In this document: one piece after another, positions 27,805 to 37,982 of the stretch
Layout: every line of letters starts with the position of its first letter
How positions within the stretch are numbered: the first letter of the stretch is position 1
From: JAGQYH01 sp041393015
GTDB taxonomy: Bacteria; Bacteroidota; Bacteroidia; Chitinophagales; JADIYW01
NCBI GenBank assembly: GCA_041393015.1
Contig: JAWKKV010000009.1
Location: 1-64,000, forward strand
Length of the DNA: 64,000 nucleotides
Reading direction: 5' to 3'
Notes under the pieces: generated by a model
Told to the model about the DNA's origin: nothing
What the model saw: only the letters and a program-made list of their open reading frames with translations
The model's database searches: none
Position numbers and translations under genes: made by a program

Positions 27805-29880
27805 ATGTATTTGAAAACTTACTTAACTCTATTTTTTAGTTTATTCTTTTTATCAGTAGTCACTGCAGAACAAGGTGATCTAATATCATATGAATATTTA
27901 GATGAAATTACTCATGAAGAAGTAGTTCAAATGGGCATGAATGCTACGGGAGCATTAACTGAAAACAATCCAACACTTGGTACTTTAATAGAGCTATATT
28001 TTAAATCAATAGCCGATCAAAGAGATTTAGATGTTTATAAAGTTATATATGAGTCAGTTGATTTTTATGATAACCCTGCACAGGCTTCTGGTGTAATCAT
28101 TATACCTAAGCACGAAAATTTTGTTTGCGAAAAATCCTTTTCAATTTATGGGCACGGAACCATGTTTGATAGAGAAGCTGTCTTTTCAAGACCATCCAAT
28201 TGGGGATACGAATTCTTTTTACCCGTTCTTTTAAGCGCCATTAATACCATTTGTGCCGTTCCTGATTATTATGGAATGGGCGATGGCGATGGATTTCATC
28301 ATCACAACACCTTCAAAACAAACGCTTCTTCAACAATTGATTTGGTTAGAGCAGGTCGACAACTATGTGACATTCTTGAAGTTCCATATAATAAAAGAAT
28401 CTTACCAATGGGTTATTCTGAAGGTGGCACCAATTCAATGGGGGTCATTAAAATGATTAAAGAATATGGTTGGCAAGATGAATTTGAGGTGAAATTTGCA
28501 GGCTGCGGCAGTGGCGCATACGATCTTTCCGGTGAGGCTTACGAATTTATAATCAACAACCCTGTTTATCCTACGCGACAGTACATTTTATATTTATTAG
28601 CCACTTGTGAAGATATTTATGGTAACCTTATAGATGAAGCGGCAGGGGAATCAATATCCACGTATTTAAATTCTCCCTACGATCAACTATATACTGACAA
28701 TATTTTAACTCAAAACGGTAATACCGGATGGGTGGCTCAATATTGGGAAGAGATGTTTAAAGCCGATGCCATTGAAGAGGTAAAAGAAAATCCAGATCAT
28801 CCTTTCCGAGTTTGCTTAGAAAATAGCAATGTTTACGATTGGCAAAATCCGTATCCTACATTTATGTATTACTGCACTTCTGACGAGCAAGTACCGCCAT
28901 CAGGAGCTTTAAAGACTAGAGATGTACAAAGAGACTATATTCCTTGGTGGCAGTTTTGGGAGCGATATAAGATTATTGCACTAGATATCACTTTAGGTGA
29001 TCTTATACCTAATCATTCTACTTGTGCATTACCCTCAATTTTCTTACAATTGTTTTTCATGCAAAATAATTTGGGCCTCTCATGTGAATATACTGGCAGA
29101 GTTCAACCTGAACTAAAACTAACCGCTACATCAGGTGAAAATATTGCGAATAAAATGATTTATTCCAATAGCGCATTAGACTTAACTACATTGATGAAAG
29201 AAAACAACTTAAAAAATGTTGAAGCCTATAACTTACAAACAGAATCATCTATAACATCAGCTAATAGTAAATCCATTAATTTCAACGAAAATGGGTTATA
29301 TCTAATAAAATCGGTTGGAAATAATGGTGAATTATTTTTCTCTTGGTTATTTAAAATGGCACCTGATTATGTGAACACTGCAGATTATGATCCAATTGTA
29401 ACTAACCCTATGAACCAAAGCACTAAAATCGATTTATCATTGCTCCATGAAAAGGTAAATCAGATTGCAGTTATTGATAAAGATGGACACGAGCACTTAG
29501 TTATCAATAAAAATTTAGATAACAACCTTGTAGATTTAGAAAGAACGGCATCAATGATCGATGGTGAATATACCGTTGAAATTAGAACTCCAAAATTCAA
29601 CTATCCATTACTATTAAAGGTGAATAGTGCCATTGATAACAAAGGATTTGAGTTGTATCCCAACCCGGTATCTGACAAATTATTTTTCAAAATAGGTAGC
29701 ACTACTTCTGAGGCCGTTAATGTAAAAATAATTGATGTACAAGGAAAGGTTATATGGTCGAACACACTGCCGGCTCAAGAGACATTTGAGCTCAATGTTG
29801 CAAATTTATCTAAAGGTTTTTATAGTGTTGAGATTGACAACGGAATAGAAATGCTCTCAAAGAACTTTATAAAGCAGTAA
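27805..29880 (+). CDS. Secreted lipase-like alpha/beta hydrolase with T9SS type A sorting domain
   Basis: 691 residues from the ATG at 27805; a TTG at 27796 would only add three residues. Signal peptide of about 20 residues. The hydrolase domain carries the nucleophile motif GYSEGG with Ser205, an upstream VPDYYGMGDGDG typical of secretory lipases, and the later acid/His region (YYCTSDEQVPPSGAL, then PNHSTCALP). A linker of beta character follows, and the last 75 residues are a type A sorting domain starting FELYPNPVSDKLFF. It probably acts on lipids or other esters outside the cell or on its surface. 691 residues is longer than a plain lipase because of the added domains. Confidence 0.8.
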   Translation: MYLKTYLTLFFSLFFLSVVTAEQGDLISYEYLDEITHEEVVQMGMNATGALTENNPTLGTLIELYFKSIADQRDLDVYKVIYESVDFYDNPAQASGVIIIPKHENFVCEKSFSIYGHGTMFDREAVFSRPSNWGYEFFLPVLLSAINTICAVPDYYGMGDGDGFHHHNTFKTNASSTIDLVRAGRQLCDILEVPYNKRILPMGYSEGGTNSMGVIKMIKEYGWQDEFEVKFAGCGSGAYDLSGEAYEFIINNPVYPTRQYILYLLATCEDIYGNLIDEAAGESISTYLNSPYDQLYTDNILTQNGNTGWVAQYWEEMFKADAIEEVKENPDHPFRVCLENSNVYDWQNPYPTFMYYCTSDEQVPPSGALKTRDVQRDYIPWWQFWERYKIIALDITLGDLIPNHSTCALPSIFLQLFFMQNNLGLSCEYTGRVQPELKLTATSGENIANKMIYSNSALDLTTLMKENNLKNVEAYNLQTESSITSANSKSINFNENGLYLIKSVGNNGELFFSWLFKMAPDYVNTADYDPIVTNPMNQSTKIDLSLLHEKVNQIAVIDKDGHEHLVINKNLDNNLVDLERTASMIDGEYTVEIRTPKFNYPLLLKVNSAIDNKGFELYPNPVSDKLFFKIGSTTSEAVNVKIIDVQGKVIWSNTLPAQETFELNVANLSKGFYSVEIDNGIEMLSKNFIKQ

Positions 29881-29987
29881 ATTGAATGAATATTCAATAT
29901 TTGTTTTGAGTAACATTTCATAAATAAATTACACAACAATTTTAGATGTGGAATTGCAGAACGGTATCTTAGCCTCAAAAGGAAATT

Positions 29988-31328
29988 ATGCCAAGCACAT
30001 TAACTGCCATCTCTCCTATTGACGGCCGATATAGAAACAAAGTTGAATCATTAGGTCAATATTTTTCAGAATATGCCTTGATCAAATATCGGGTAAAAGT
30101 GGAAGTAGAATATTTAATTCTTTTAGCCACTGCCATTCCTCAAATAGAAACTTTTGATAAAGACAGTCAAGCTCAACTGCGTAAACTCTATATCGATTTT
30201 ACAGAAGAAGATGCCGCAGCAATAAAAGAGATTGAAAAAACCACCAACCACGATGTGAAAGCGGTGGAATATTTCATCAAGAATAAAATTAAAGATTTTG
30301 TTCCTGCTGCTGCATTAGAGTTCGTGCATTTTGGATTAACTTCTCAAGACATTAACAATACAGCCACTCCATTGCTTTTAAAAGATGCTCATTTCGATGT
30401 CATATTACCTACCATCAATTCTGTTATCGAAAAATTGAAGGAATTGGAAATGGAGTATAAAGACATTACGCTATTAGCTAAAACACATGGTCAACCGGCC
30501 TCTCCTACTATTTTAGGGAAGGAAATACGCGTTTTTACAGAGAGAATTGAAAAACAATTAGAATTACTAAAGACCATTCCTTTTTCTGCAAAATTTGGCG
30601 GCGCCACCGGAAATTTCAATGCTCACTTGGTGGCGTATCCTAACCAAGATTGGATTGCTTTTGGCAATACTTTCGTCAATGAAGTGCTGAGTTTGGATCG
30701 ATCACGAACCACTACACAAATAGAACACTACGATAATTTAGCGGCGCTTTTCCATAATTATGCTAGGATCAATACCATATTAATGGATTTATGTAAAGAT
30801 GTTTGGACTTACATTTCTATGGATTATTTCAAGCAAAAATTAAAAGAAGGCGAAGTGGGTTCTTCCGCTATGCCGCATAAAGTCAATCCTATTGATTTTG
30901 AAAATGCTGAAGGCAACTTAGGCTTGGCGAATGCTTTATATGAACATTTAGCATCAAAACTTCCTATTTCAAGATTACAACGCGATTTAACCGATAGCAC
31001 CGTTCTAAGAAATATTGGCGTTCCTGTAGCGCATACTTTAATTGCTTTAAGTTCAATTCAAAAAGGATTAGGTAAGTTGATTATCAATGAAGCCGCTATA
31101 AAAGCCGACTTAGATAAAAATTGGGCGGTAGTAGCGGAAGCCATTCAAACCGTTTTAAGAAGAGAAGGATTTGAAAAGCCTTACGAAGCTTTAAAAGGTT
31201 TAACGAGAACAAATGATGTAATTAACGAAGCTAAAATCCTTGCTTTTATTGAAACATTAGCGGTTTCAGAGGAGATAAAAGCAGAGTTAAAGAAAATCAG
31301 TCCTTTTAATTACCGTGGCTATGCCTAA
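29988..31328 (+). CDS. purB: Adenylosuccinate lyase
   Basis: 446 residues of the fumarase/aspartase superfamily, acting twice in purine synthesis (SAICAR to AICAR and adenylosuccinate to AMP). The start SPIDGRYRNKVESL, the catalytic-loop signature GSSAMPHKVNPIDFENAEGN and TSQDINNTA with KTHGQPASPT are typical of the E. coli-like PurB subgroup. ATG at 29988. It overlaps the next small gene by 8 nt. Confidence 0.97.
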   Translation: MPSTLTAISPIDGRYRNKVESLGQYFSEYALIKYRVKVEVEYLILLATAIPQIETFDKDSQAQLRKLYIDFTEEDAAAIKEIEKTTNHDVKAVEYFIKNKIKDFVPAAALEFVHFGLTSQDINNTATPLLLKDAHFDVILPTINSVIEKLKELEMEYKDITLLAKTHGQPASPTILGKEIRVFTERIEKQLELLKTIPFSAKFGGATGNFNAHLVAYPNQDWIAFGNTFVNEVLSLDRSRTTTQIEHYDNLAALFHNYARINTILMDLCKDVWTYISMDYFKQKLKEGEVGSSAMPHKVNPIDFENAEGNLGLANALYEHLASKLPISRLQRDLTDSTVLRNIGVPVAHTLIALSSIQKGLGKLIINEAAIKADLDKNWAVVAEAIQTVLRREGFEKPYEALKGLTRTNDVINEAKILAFIETLAVSEEIKAELKKISPFNYRGYA

Positions 31329-31500
31329 CAAGCAAAATCAAGAAAAGGATTACTATTTTAACGAAGATGGTTTATTGGTCTTCACCAAAACTTACCATCT
31401 TAAAAGAGGCTATTGCTGCAAAAATGGTTGTTTGCACTGTCCTTATGGATTTAAGGATAGTCAATCAAAGTCAGAAAAATCGAATAACAAAAACGCTTAG
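31321..31500 (+). CDS. Small Cys-rich protein, DUF5522 type
   Basis: 59 residues from the ATG at 31321; a GTG at 31315 is also in frame but lies further inside purB. The core RGYCCKNGCLHCPYG carries four cysteines and a histidine in the CCxxGCxHCPY pattern I associate with DUF5522, suggesting metal binding. It overlaps the 3' end of purB by 8 nt and is likely co-translated. No function is established. Confidence 0.75.
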   Translation: MPNKQNQEKDYYFNEDGLLVFTKTYHLKRGYCCKNGCLHCPYGFKDSQSKSEKSNNKNA

Positions 31501-31514
31501 CGTCTAGCGTAAAA

Positions 31515-32750
31515 TTAATTAAACCTAATCGCCTTAATTGGACTTATTCTCATTATTAGCAGAGAAGGGATAATCAAAAACAATAAACAACAGCCGATTG
31601 TCCCAAAATTGATCAAAGCAATCATTAACCAATCAATCTTTATCGGTGCAGTAGTAACGTAGTAAGCATCTTCTGGTAATTTTATTACGCCGAAATACAA
31701 TTGAATAAAACACAATCCCAACCCAATAACATTTCCAATAATCAAACCTCGAATAACAATAAAGCTACTCCAATACAGAAAAACCCTTTGTAAAAATCGA
31801 TTATCTCCTCCCATTGATTTTATGGTACCAATCATATAGGTTCTGTCTAAAATTAGTATGAGTAGCGCAATCACCATATTTAAAATGGCGACCACTAACA
31901 TAATAATCAAAACAATATTTCCATTCATCTTTTGCAACTTCAACCAATCAAATATGTTAGGTCTGATGCTTATAATCGTCTCTGAGTAAACTTTTCCGGG
32001 TAAGTAATTATAATAGATCAAGGCATCGAATTTATCCAATTGATCGGTATTTTTTATAATCACTTCATAGCTTCCAGCTTCCTTATTGGTCCATTTATTT
32101 AATTGTTGAATAACTCTTATGTCTCCAATAGTATACAACATATCAAATTCCTCTAAACCGGAGTTATAGATGCCACACACTTTAAACTTTCTAGCAATTG
32201 GTTTAGGATTGTCGCTAATAATAAAATATAAATTCACTGTAGCACCAACTTCTAGATTCATTCTATTGGCAGTTGTTTCAGAAATTAATAGATCTCTGCT
32301 AACAACACTATCCGATGTGTTAGGTAAAGCACCTTGTTTCAAATACTTTTTAAAAGCATACCAATTATACTCTGCTCCAACTCCTTTTAAAAATGTTTTT
32401 TCTAACTCTCCGGTCGACTGTAAAATAGCGGCAGGTTTTATAGCGATTGGCGAAATACTTGTCACTCCATCAATCTCTTTAATATTCTTGATAACTTCAT
32501 CATCCAAAGAAACGGCGTATTGATCCACAGGATTTCCAGAACTTCCAAAAGCATTAATATGAATATGCCCCCAAAAACCATAAACTTTTTCTGCTATCTC
32601 ATTAGTAAAACCATTCACCATTGATGTAGAAATAACCATTACCGTTACACTTAATGCTACCGCAATAGTGGCAATCAAAATGATAAAAGAAGAAAAACTC
32701 TTCTTACTCGGTTTGGCTATTTTTTTTGCTATAAAAAATGGTGTGTTCAA
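31515..32750 (-). CDS. FtsX-like ABC transporter permease of the LolC/LolE family
   Basis: 411 residues with four membrane helices: one near the N-terminus (SSFIILIATIAVALSVTVMV) and three in the C-terminal third (VLIIMLVVAILNMVIALLI, SSFIVIRGLIIGNVIGLGL, LMIALINFGTIGCCLLF), separated by a large periplasmic domain. This is the layout of LolC/LolE, the permeases that release lipoproteins from the inner membrane, with an ABC ATPase encoded elsewhere. The start is TTG at 32750, whose first residues MNTPFFIAKKIAKP match the family N-terminus. Overlapping divergent arrangement with the NamZ-like gene's upstream region. Confidence 0.85.
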   Translation of the reverse strand: MNTPFFIAKKIAKPSKKSFSSFIILIATIAVALSVTVMVISTSMVNGFTNEIAEKVYGFWGHIHINAFGSSGNPVDQYAVSLDDEVIKNIKEIDGVTSISPIAIKPAAILQSTGELEKTFLKGVGAEYNWYAFKKYLKQGALPNTSDSVVSRDLLISETTANRMNLEVGATVNLYFIISDNPKPIARKFKVCGIYNSGLEEFDMLYTIGDIRVIQQLNKWTNKEAGSYEVIIKNTDQLDKFDALIYYNYLPGKVYSETIISIRPNIFDWLKLQKMNGNIVLIIMLVVAILNMVIALLILILDRTYMIGTIKSMGGDNRFLQRVFLYWSSFIVIRGLIIGNVIGLGLCFIQLYFGVIKLPEDAYYVTTAPIKIDWLMIALINFGTIGCCLLFLIIPSLLIMRISPIKAIRFN

Positions 32751-32824
32751 AAAAGGCTTATTTTTTGATAGAATATATGATTAATATTGATTTTCGTAAT
32801 TTTTTGACAAAAGTAAGAAAGCAC

Positions 32825-34153
32825 ATGCATTCCACGATCAGAATAAGCAGTTTCATTTATTTTCTTTTGATTATTATCATCACATCTTGCTCAGGACAAG
32901 TTAAACCTACCAATTATGGTCTATTAGAAATAGAAGAAAATGAAACATTCTACCACAATCACCTCATTACAGTTGGCGCAGAAAGATTAGATGAATACTT
33001 GCCCCTTTTGAGAGATAAGAAAGTTGGAGTAGTCGTCAACCAAACTTCTATGGTAAATGATAAAAACCTAGTTGATGTGTTATTGGCTTATAATGTAGTC
33101 GTAAATAACATTTTTGTACCTGAACATGGATTTAGAGGAACAGCTAGTGCTGGTGAGATTGTAAATAATGCAATAGACGGAAAAACAGGTATACCAATTG
33201 TTTCATTATACAGTGCTAACAAGAAACCAAAACTCGAACAATTGGGGGAAACGGAAAAATATAAAGATGATGTAGAAACGGGAGTCTCTAAAATTGACAT
33301 CATGATATTTGACCTTCAAGATGTTGGCGCTCGCTTTTACACTTATATCTCTACTTTACATTACGTAATGGAAGCATGTGCTGAAGCCAATATTCCATTA
33401 ATAGTATTAGACCGACCTAACCCCAATGGATTTTATGTTGATGGACCAGTGATGGAGGATGAATATAAATCATTTGTAGGTATGCATCCTGTACCTATCG
33501 TTCATGGAATGACGGTTGGTGAATATGCCAAAATGATTAATGGTGAAAAATGGTTGCAAAATGGTATTCAATGTGATTTAACCGTTATTGCTTGTGAAGG
33601 ATATGACCATACCAAGTTTTATGAATTACCGATTAAACCCTCACCCAATCTACCGAATATGAGAGCGATCTACCTTTATCCTACCTTATGCTTGTTTGAG
33701 GGAACAGACATTAGTGTTGGTAGAGGAACCGACAAACAATTTCAAGTGATTGGCAGTCCTAATTTATCTGAAGAACGGTTAAATATGGACTATTATGGAT
33801 TGCAAGCTAGTTATAGATTTACGCCACAAGACATGCCTGGAGCAAACAACCCAAAACACGAAGGAAAAGAGTGCATTGGAATTGATTTAAGTGAAAAAGA
33901 AATTGAAGAAATTCGCAATATTAAAAAGATAGACATTCAATATGTTAAAGGAATCTACAAACTACACAAGGATAAAAGTAACTTCTTTAATCCTTTCTTT
34001 ACTAAGCTGGCAGGAAATACATCTTTACAACAACTTATAATGAGTGATAGACCAATTATGGCTAACGAAGATCCATTTCTAAAATATGAAAATGACCTTC
34101 AAAATTTCAAGAAAATTAGAAAAAAGTACCTTATTTATAAGGATTTTGAGTAG
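32825..34153 (+). CDS. DUF1343 / NamZ-like exo-beta-N-acetylmuramidase lipoprotein
   Basis: 442 residues from the ATG at 32825. An upstream ATG at 32738 would place 29 residues before the signal peptide and overlap the divergent gene, so I reject it. The signal ends in a lipobox (IIITSCSG). DUF1343 motifs are clear: VGVVVNQTSMV, FVPEHGFRG, IPIVSLYS, DLQDVGARFYTY, LDRPNPNG and a late DISVGRGTDKQF. Characterised members (NamZ) cut terminal N-acetylmuramic acid from peptidoglycan fragments. It is likely a periplasmic or surface cell-wall recycling enzyme. Confidence 0.9.
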   Translation: MHSTIRISSFIYFLLIIIITSCSGQVKPTNYGLLEIEENETFYHNHLITVGAERLDEYLPLLRDKKVGVVVNQTSMVNDKNLVDVLLAYNVVVNNIFVPEHGFRGTASAGEIVNNAIDGKTGIPIVSLYSANKKPKLEQLGETEKYKDDVETGVSKIDIMIFDLQDVGARFYTYISTLHYVMEACAEANIPLIVLDRPNPNGFYVDGPVMEDEYKSFVGMHPVPIVHGMTVGEYAKMINGEKWLQNGIQCDLTVIACEGYDHTKFYELPIKPSPNLPNMRAIYLYPTLCLFEGTDISVGRGTDKQFQVIGSPNLSEERLNMDYYGLQASYRFTPQDMPGANNPKHEGKECIGIDLSEKEIEEIRNIKKIDIQYVKGIYKLHKDKSNFFNPFFTKLAGNTSLQQLIMSDRPIMANEDPFLKYENDLQNFKKIRKKYLIYKDFE

Positions 34154-34597
34154 TTATACTCAATTTTAATTTTCCGAACTACTATTATATGTAGTTTATT
34201 AACTATTTATAGGGATTTTTTTACATCTAATGAAAATATATATATTTTTTTTTGCTTTTGTGCTTCTAAATAATATATATTTGAAACCAATAAAGCAATG
34301 TAAACTTTATTAATCAGGACACTACTTCAACGTTTTAACCCCCAAAACGAACCATACCCTTTTTTAGATAGTATATTTTGCTATTATTCGTTCTTAAATT
34401 TTACGCAAGAGGTAAAATTTATGTTGATTAGAGTGTAATAATCTTAAAAGTAGAATTAAATTCTAGACTATAACAAGATATTAATCTCACTTTCCATTAA
34501 CAGATTTCCTCTACCGTACAATAAATATGGGTTTTTAAAACCAAACCTTATTAATGATTAATCGAACATAACTACCCCTAGTTATTAAATCATTGAT
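34154..34597. other. Long upstream leader of the adhesin operon
   Basis: 444 nt with no coding potential seen. It contains a promoter candidate (34251-34283), so the transcript would carry a leader of about 300 nt. Within it a small inverted repeat, CGTTTT/AAAACG around a C-rich loop, lies at 34331-34349. Confidence 0.4.
34251..34283 (+). promoter_or_regulatory. Promoter candidate for the adhesin operon
   Basis: TTTG at 34251-34254, a 21-nt spacer, and TATATTTG at 34276-34283: a full match to the Bacteroidota consensus layout. Confidence 0.5.
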
Positions 34598-37500
34598 ATG
34601 AAAAAAGTAGAAAAAAAGGGTTCCGTTATTAGATATCAAAGCTTCAGATATCTATTTGCACTAATTTTTGGATTAAATCTATTAAGTTCCAATATAGCTA
34701 TTGCTCAAGTCCCGAATGATGGTCAAAAGTCATCAGCTGTAGAAGTAACTAAATACAGTTCTGAACCAGTATTCCAGCCATGGATGACAGAAGAAGAGTA
34801 TGTTAAAATTTGGGCTGAATGGAACAAAACTCAACCTAAAAAATCTGATTTTGTACTTCATGATGGCAGTCAATCTGAAAATGGTAGAGCTATAACATTT
34901 TGTAATAATTGTAATAGCTGTTCATCTAATTCCCCTAGTAGCAATCCAAATGTTGTGGCGCAATGTCAACAAACCTTAAACCTTGTATTCGTTATTGATG
35001 AATCAGCCTCTATCGATAATTCAGAGGCAGCTTTAGTAGAATCAGGTGTAATTGCATTTTTAGACGAATTGTCATGTACTAATATTAACATCGCTGTTAT
35101 TGAGTTTGGTTATGTAGCGAATTACGTAGTAAATCAATATAGTTCTGTATCGTCTATTCAAACAGGCATGCAAAACTATTTTGATGGTAATGCAACTAAT
35201 TCAGGCCCATTTACAGGACAAACTTACAGAGATGGTACTTACGGTACCAATTGGCATTCTGCCTTTTTGTTAGCTAACAATTTGGCTGTTACACCAGATT
35301 TAATCCTATTTTTCACTGACGGTGTTCCTACTATTTACACAGATGATCCTTCTTCTCCATCAACTGCATGGAGTTCTTGTGGAAATCCAGGTAGTACTCA
35401 AATTCCAGAAATTTTCAATCCTATTGAAGTGTCAAATGAATTAAAATCAAAAGGAGCACATGTTTTTGTTTTAGGAGTAGGTGTTGGAAATAGTTCAACT
35501 GCTGTTAGTAATATTCAATCAATTTCTGGTCCAACGCTTTTTAATGCGTCAGGATCAGGTGACGCTACAAATATTGCAACTGCTGATTATTCTTTAACAA
35601 CGAATTTCTCGCAAATGCAAACTAGTTTAGAAAATTTTGCAAGAAATTTGTGTCCATTGATTGTAACCTGTAATGCAACTCCTGTATGTACTAATACTTC
35701 TACAAATGGTACCGTTACTATTGACTTTGCTGATGATGCAATAGCTCCTTTTACAGTTAGTATAAATGGAGGCACTAGTTTTACAACAAGTGCTGATCCA
35801 TATGTATTTACGAATTTACCTGCTGGAAGTTATTCGGTAACGGCAACTGACGCAAGTGTTTGTACAAGAGCTACCACATGTAGTTCAACTGTAACTACTT
35901 CAAATATTGTTATTTCAGAAACCCATATAGATGTTACTTGTAATGGATTGAGCAATGGAAGTATTAATTTAACTGTTAGCGGAGGCGTTTCTCCGTATTC
36001 TTATTCCTGGACAAATGGTGCTGGCACAAATGAAGATCCAACAGGTTTAGCTGCAGGTGACTATACTGTTACTGTAACAGATATAAATGGTTGCAACGAA
36101 AGCAGAACAATTACTATCAATCAATCTTCTCCTGTTACGTTATCCGAAACGCATACTGATGTAAAATGTAATGATGATAATGGAGTTAGCAACGATGGAA
36201 CAGTTACGTTAACTGCCAACAATACAGTTGGTGCTATTACATTTACTTTAACGGGTCAGACTTCTAACAATACTGGCTTATTTACTGGTCTTGCGGCTGG
36301 AAACTATACTGGAACTGTTACGGATGCTAATGGTTGTTCGGCTAGTGTGCCGGTAACAATCGGATTAGCCGCTCAATTATCTGTAGCGGAATCTCATACG
36401 GATGTTATTTGTAATGATGGTTCTGGAACTAGTGATGATGGAACAGCTACTTTAACAGCTACAAACGGCGTTGGTACTTTAACTTACGGTTTAACGGGTC
36501 AGACTTCTAACAATACTGGCTTATTTACTGGTCTTGCGGCTGGAAACTATACAGGAACTGTTACGGATGCAAATGGTTGTTCAGCTAATGTGCTTGTAAC
36601 AATCGGATTAGCAGCTCAATTATCTGTAGCAGAATCTCATACTGATGTCATTTGTAATGACGGTTCTGGAACTAGTGATGATGGAACAGCTACTTTAACA
36701 GCTACAAATGGTGTTGGTACTTTGATTTACGGTTTAACGGGTCAGACTTCTAATAATACTGGCTTATTTACTGGTCTTGCAGCTGGAAACTATACCGGAA
36801 CAGTTACGGATGCAAATGGATGTTCGGCTTCTGTGCCTGTAACTATCGGAATTGCAGCTCAATTAACTTGTAATGCAATTGAAATACAACCTGTTTCATG
36901 TAATAATGGAGAAGATGTGTTTGTAAATAATACCGGTACAAATGACGATGGTTCAGCTTACGTTAGTGTAACTGGAGGTAATGCACCATATACATATTTA
37001 TGGGATAATGGAGAAACCAATGATACTGCTTACAATTTGATAGCTGGCAACCATACTGTTACTATAACAGATGACAAAGGTTGTACTACATCTTGTGATG
37101 TAACTATTACTGAACCAGAAGTATTGACCTGCCAAACAACTGAAATTAGTCCAGCGTCTTGTAATGGTGAAGAAGATGGATCTGCAGTTGTAACTGTTAC
37201 TGGAGGTAATGGTGACTATACTTATGCTTGGGATAATGGAGAAATGAATGATACCGCTTATGCACTAAGTGCTGGAAACCATAGTGTAACTATTACCGAT
37301 AGTAAAGGATGTATGACAATTTGCACAGTAACTATTGGACAACCAAGTACATTAACTTGTACTGCTACACAAGACAGTCCGGTTGTGTGTAATGGTGAAG
37401 ACAATGGTTCTGCGACTGTTACTCCTCAAGGTGGAAACGGTGGATACGCTTACTTATGGGATAATCAAGAAACAACTGCTACGGCAACCGGCTTAACAGC

Positions 37501-37924
37501 TGGAGTTCACACCGTTACAGTGACAGATAGCAAAGGATGTACAACTACTTGTGATGTAACAATTTCTGAACCTGAAGTTTTAACTTGTAATGCTGCTCAA
37601 GTAAGTCCAGTTGTGTGTAATGGTGAAGACAATGGTTCGGCTACTGTTACTCCTCAAGGTGGAAACGGTGGATACGCTTACTTATGGGATAATCAAGAAA
37701 CAACTGCTACGGCAACCGGCTTAACAGCTGGAGTTCATACCGTTACAGTAACAGATAGTAAAGGATGTACAACTACTTGCGATGTAACAATTTCTGAACC
37801 TGAAGTTTTAACTTGTAACGCTGCTCAAGTAACGCTTTCGAAACATACTGATGTTATTTGTAATGATGGTTCTGGAACTAGTGATGGAACAGCTACTTTA
37901 ACAGCTACAAATGGTGTTGTGTAA
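34598..37924 (+). CDS. Giant SprB-repeat surface adhesin, N-terminal part with vWA domain
   Basis: 1108 residues as read before the sequence becomes disrupted. Long signal peptide ending near IAQ (about residue 37). Residues about 125-345 are a von Willebrand factor A domain with MIDAS D134-x-S136-x-S138 (VIDESAS) and the later FFTDGVP. From about residue 365 come SprB-type repeats (about 76-81 residues each): four of the ESHTDVICNDGSG class, two distinct single repeats (36865-37350) and two of the VVCNGEDNGSATV class. It should run on into 42035-45727, giving a protein of perhaps 3,000 or more residues secreted by T9SS. The reading stop at 37922-37924 sits exactly where the repeat sequence first becomes irregular, so I treat it as artefactual. 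Adhesion or gliding role is inferred from SprB. Confidence 0.8.
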   Translation: MKKVEKKGSVIRYQSFRYLFALIFGLNLLSSNIAIAQVPNDGQKSSAVEVTKYSSEPVFQPWMTEEEYVKIWAEWNKTQPKKSDFVLHDGSQSENGRAITFCNNCNSCSSNSPSSNPNVVAQCQQTLNLVFVIDESASIDNSEAALVESGVIAFLDELSCTNINIAVIEFGYVANYVVNQYSSVSSIQTGMQNYFDGNATNSGPFTGQTYRDGTYGTNWHSAFLLANNLAVTPDLILFFTDGVPTIYTDDPSSPSTAWSSCGNPGSTQIPEIFNPIEVSNELKSKGAHVFVLGVGVGNSSTAVSNIQSISGPTLFNASGSGDATNIATADYSLTTNFSQMQTSLENFARNLCPLIVTCNATPVCTNTSTNGTVTIDFADDAIAPFTVSINGGTSFTTSADPYVFTNLPAGSYSVTATDASVCTRATTCSSTVTTSNIVISETHIDVTCNGLSNGSINLTVSGGVSPYSYSWTNGAGTNEDPTGLAAGDYTVTVTDINGCNESRTITINQSSPVTLSETHTDVKCNDDNGVSNDGTVTLTANNTVGAITFTLTGQTSNNTGLFTGLAAGNYTGTVTDANGCSASVPVTIGLAAQLSVAESHTDVICNDGSGTSDDGTATLTATNGVGTLTYGLTGQTSNNTGLFTGLAAGNYTGTVTDANGCSANVLVTIGLAAQLSVAESHTDVICNDGSGTSDDGTATLTATNGVGTLIYGLTGQTSNNTGLFTGLAAGNYTGTVTDANGCSASVPVTIGIAAQLTCNAIEIQPVSCNNGEDVFVNNTGTNDDGSAYVSVTGGNAPYTYLWDNGETNDTAYNLIAGNHTVTITDDKGCTTSCDVTITEPEVLTCQTTEISPASCNGEEDGSAVVTVTGGNGDYTYAWDNGEMNDTAYALSAGNHSVTITDSKGCMTICTVTIGQPSTLTCTATQDSPVVCNGEDNGSATVTPQGGNGGYAYLWDNQETTATATGLTAGVHTVTVTDSKGCTTTCDVTISEPEVLTCNAAQVSPVVCNGEDNGSATVTPQGGNGGYAYLWDNQETTATATGLTAGVHTVTVTDSKGCTTTCDVTISEPEVLTCNAAQVTLSKHTDVICNDGSGTSDGTATLTATNGVV
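36121..37920 (+). repeat. Tandem SprB-type DNA repeats
   Basis: Class 1 repeats with a period of 243 nt (81 residues; for example CTGTAGC at 36381 and 36624) and class 2 repeats with a period of 228 nt (76 residues; GTGTGTAATGG at 37385 and 37613). Copies within a class are almost identical in DNA, so they could recombine or collapse in assembly. More copies lie in 38050-38815 and 42110-42760. Confidence 0.85.
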
Positions 37925-37982
37925 TTTAACTTACGGTGTTAACGGCAATGGTGCGAACCGTTCTAACAATACTATTTATTGA

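Noticed and set aside
32738..32824. Upstream ATG at 32738 as start of the NamZ-like gene
   Set aside because: It would add 29 residues ahead of a clear lipoprotein signal and overlap the divergent permease gene; the ATG at 32825 fits.
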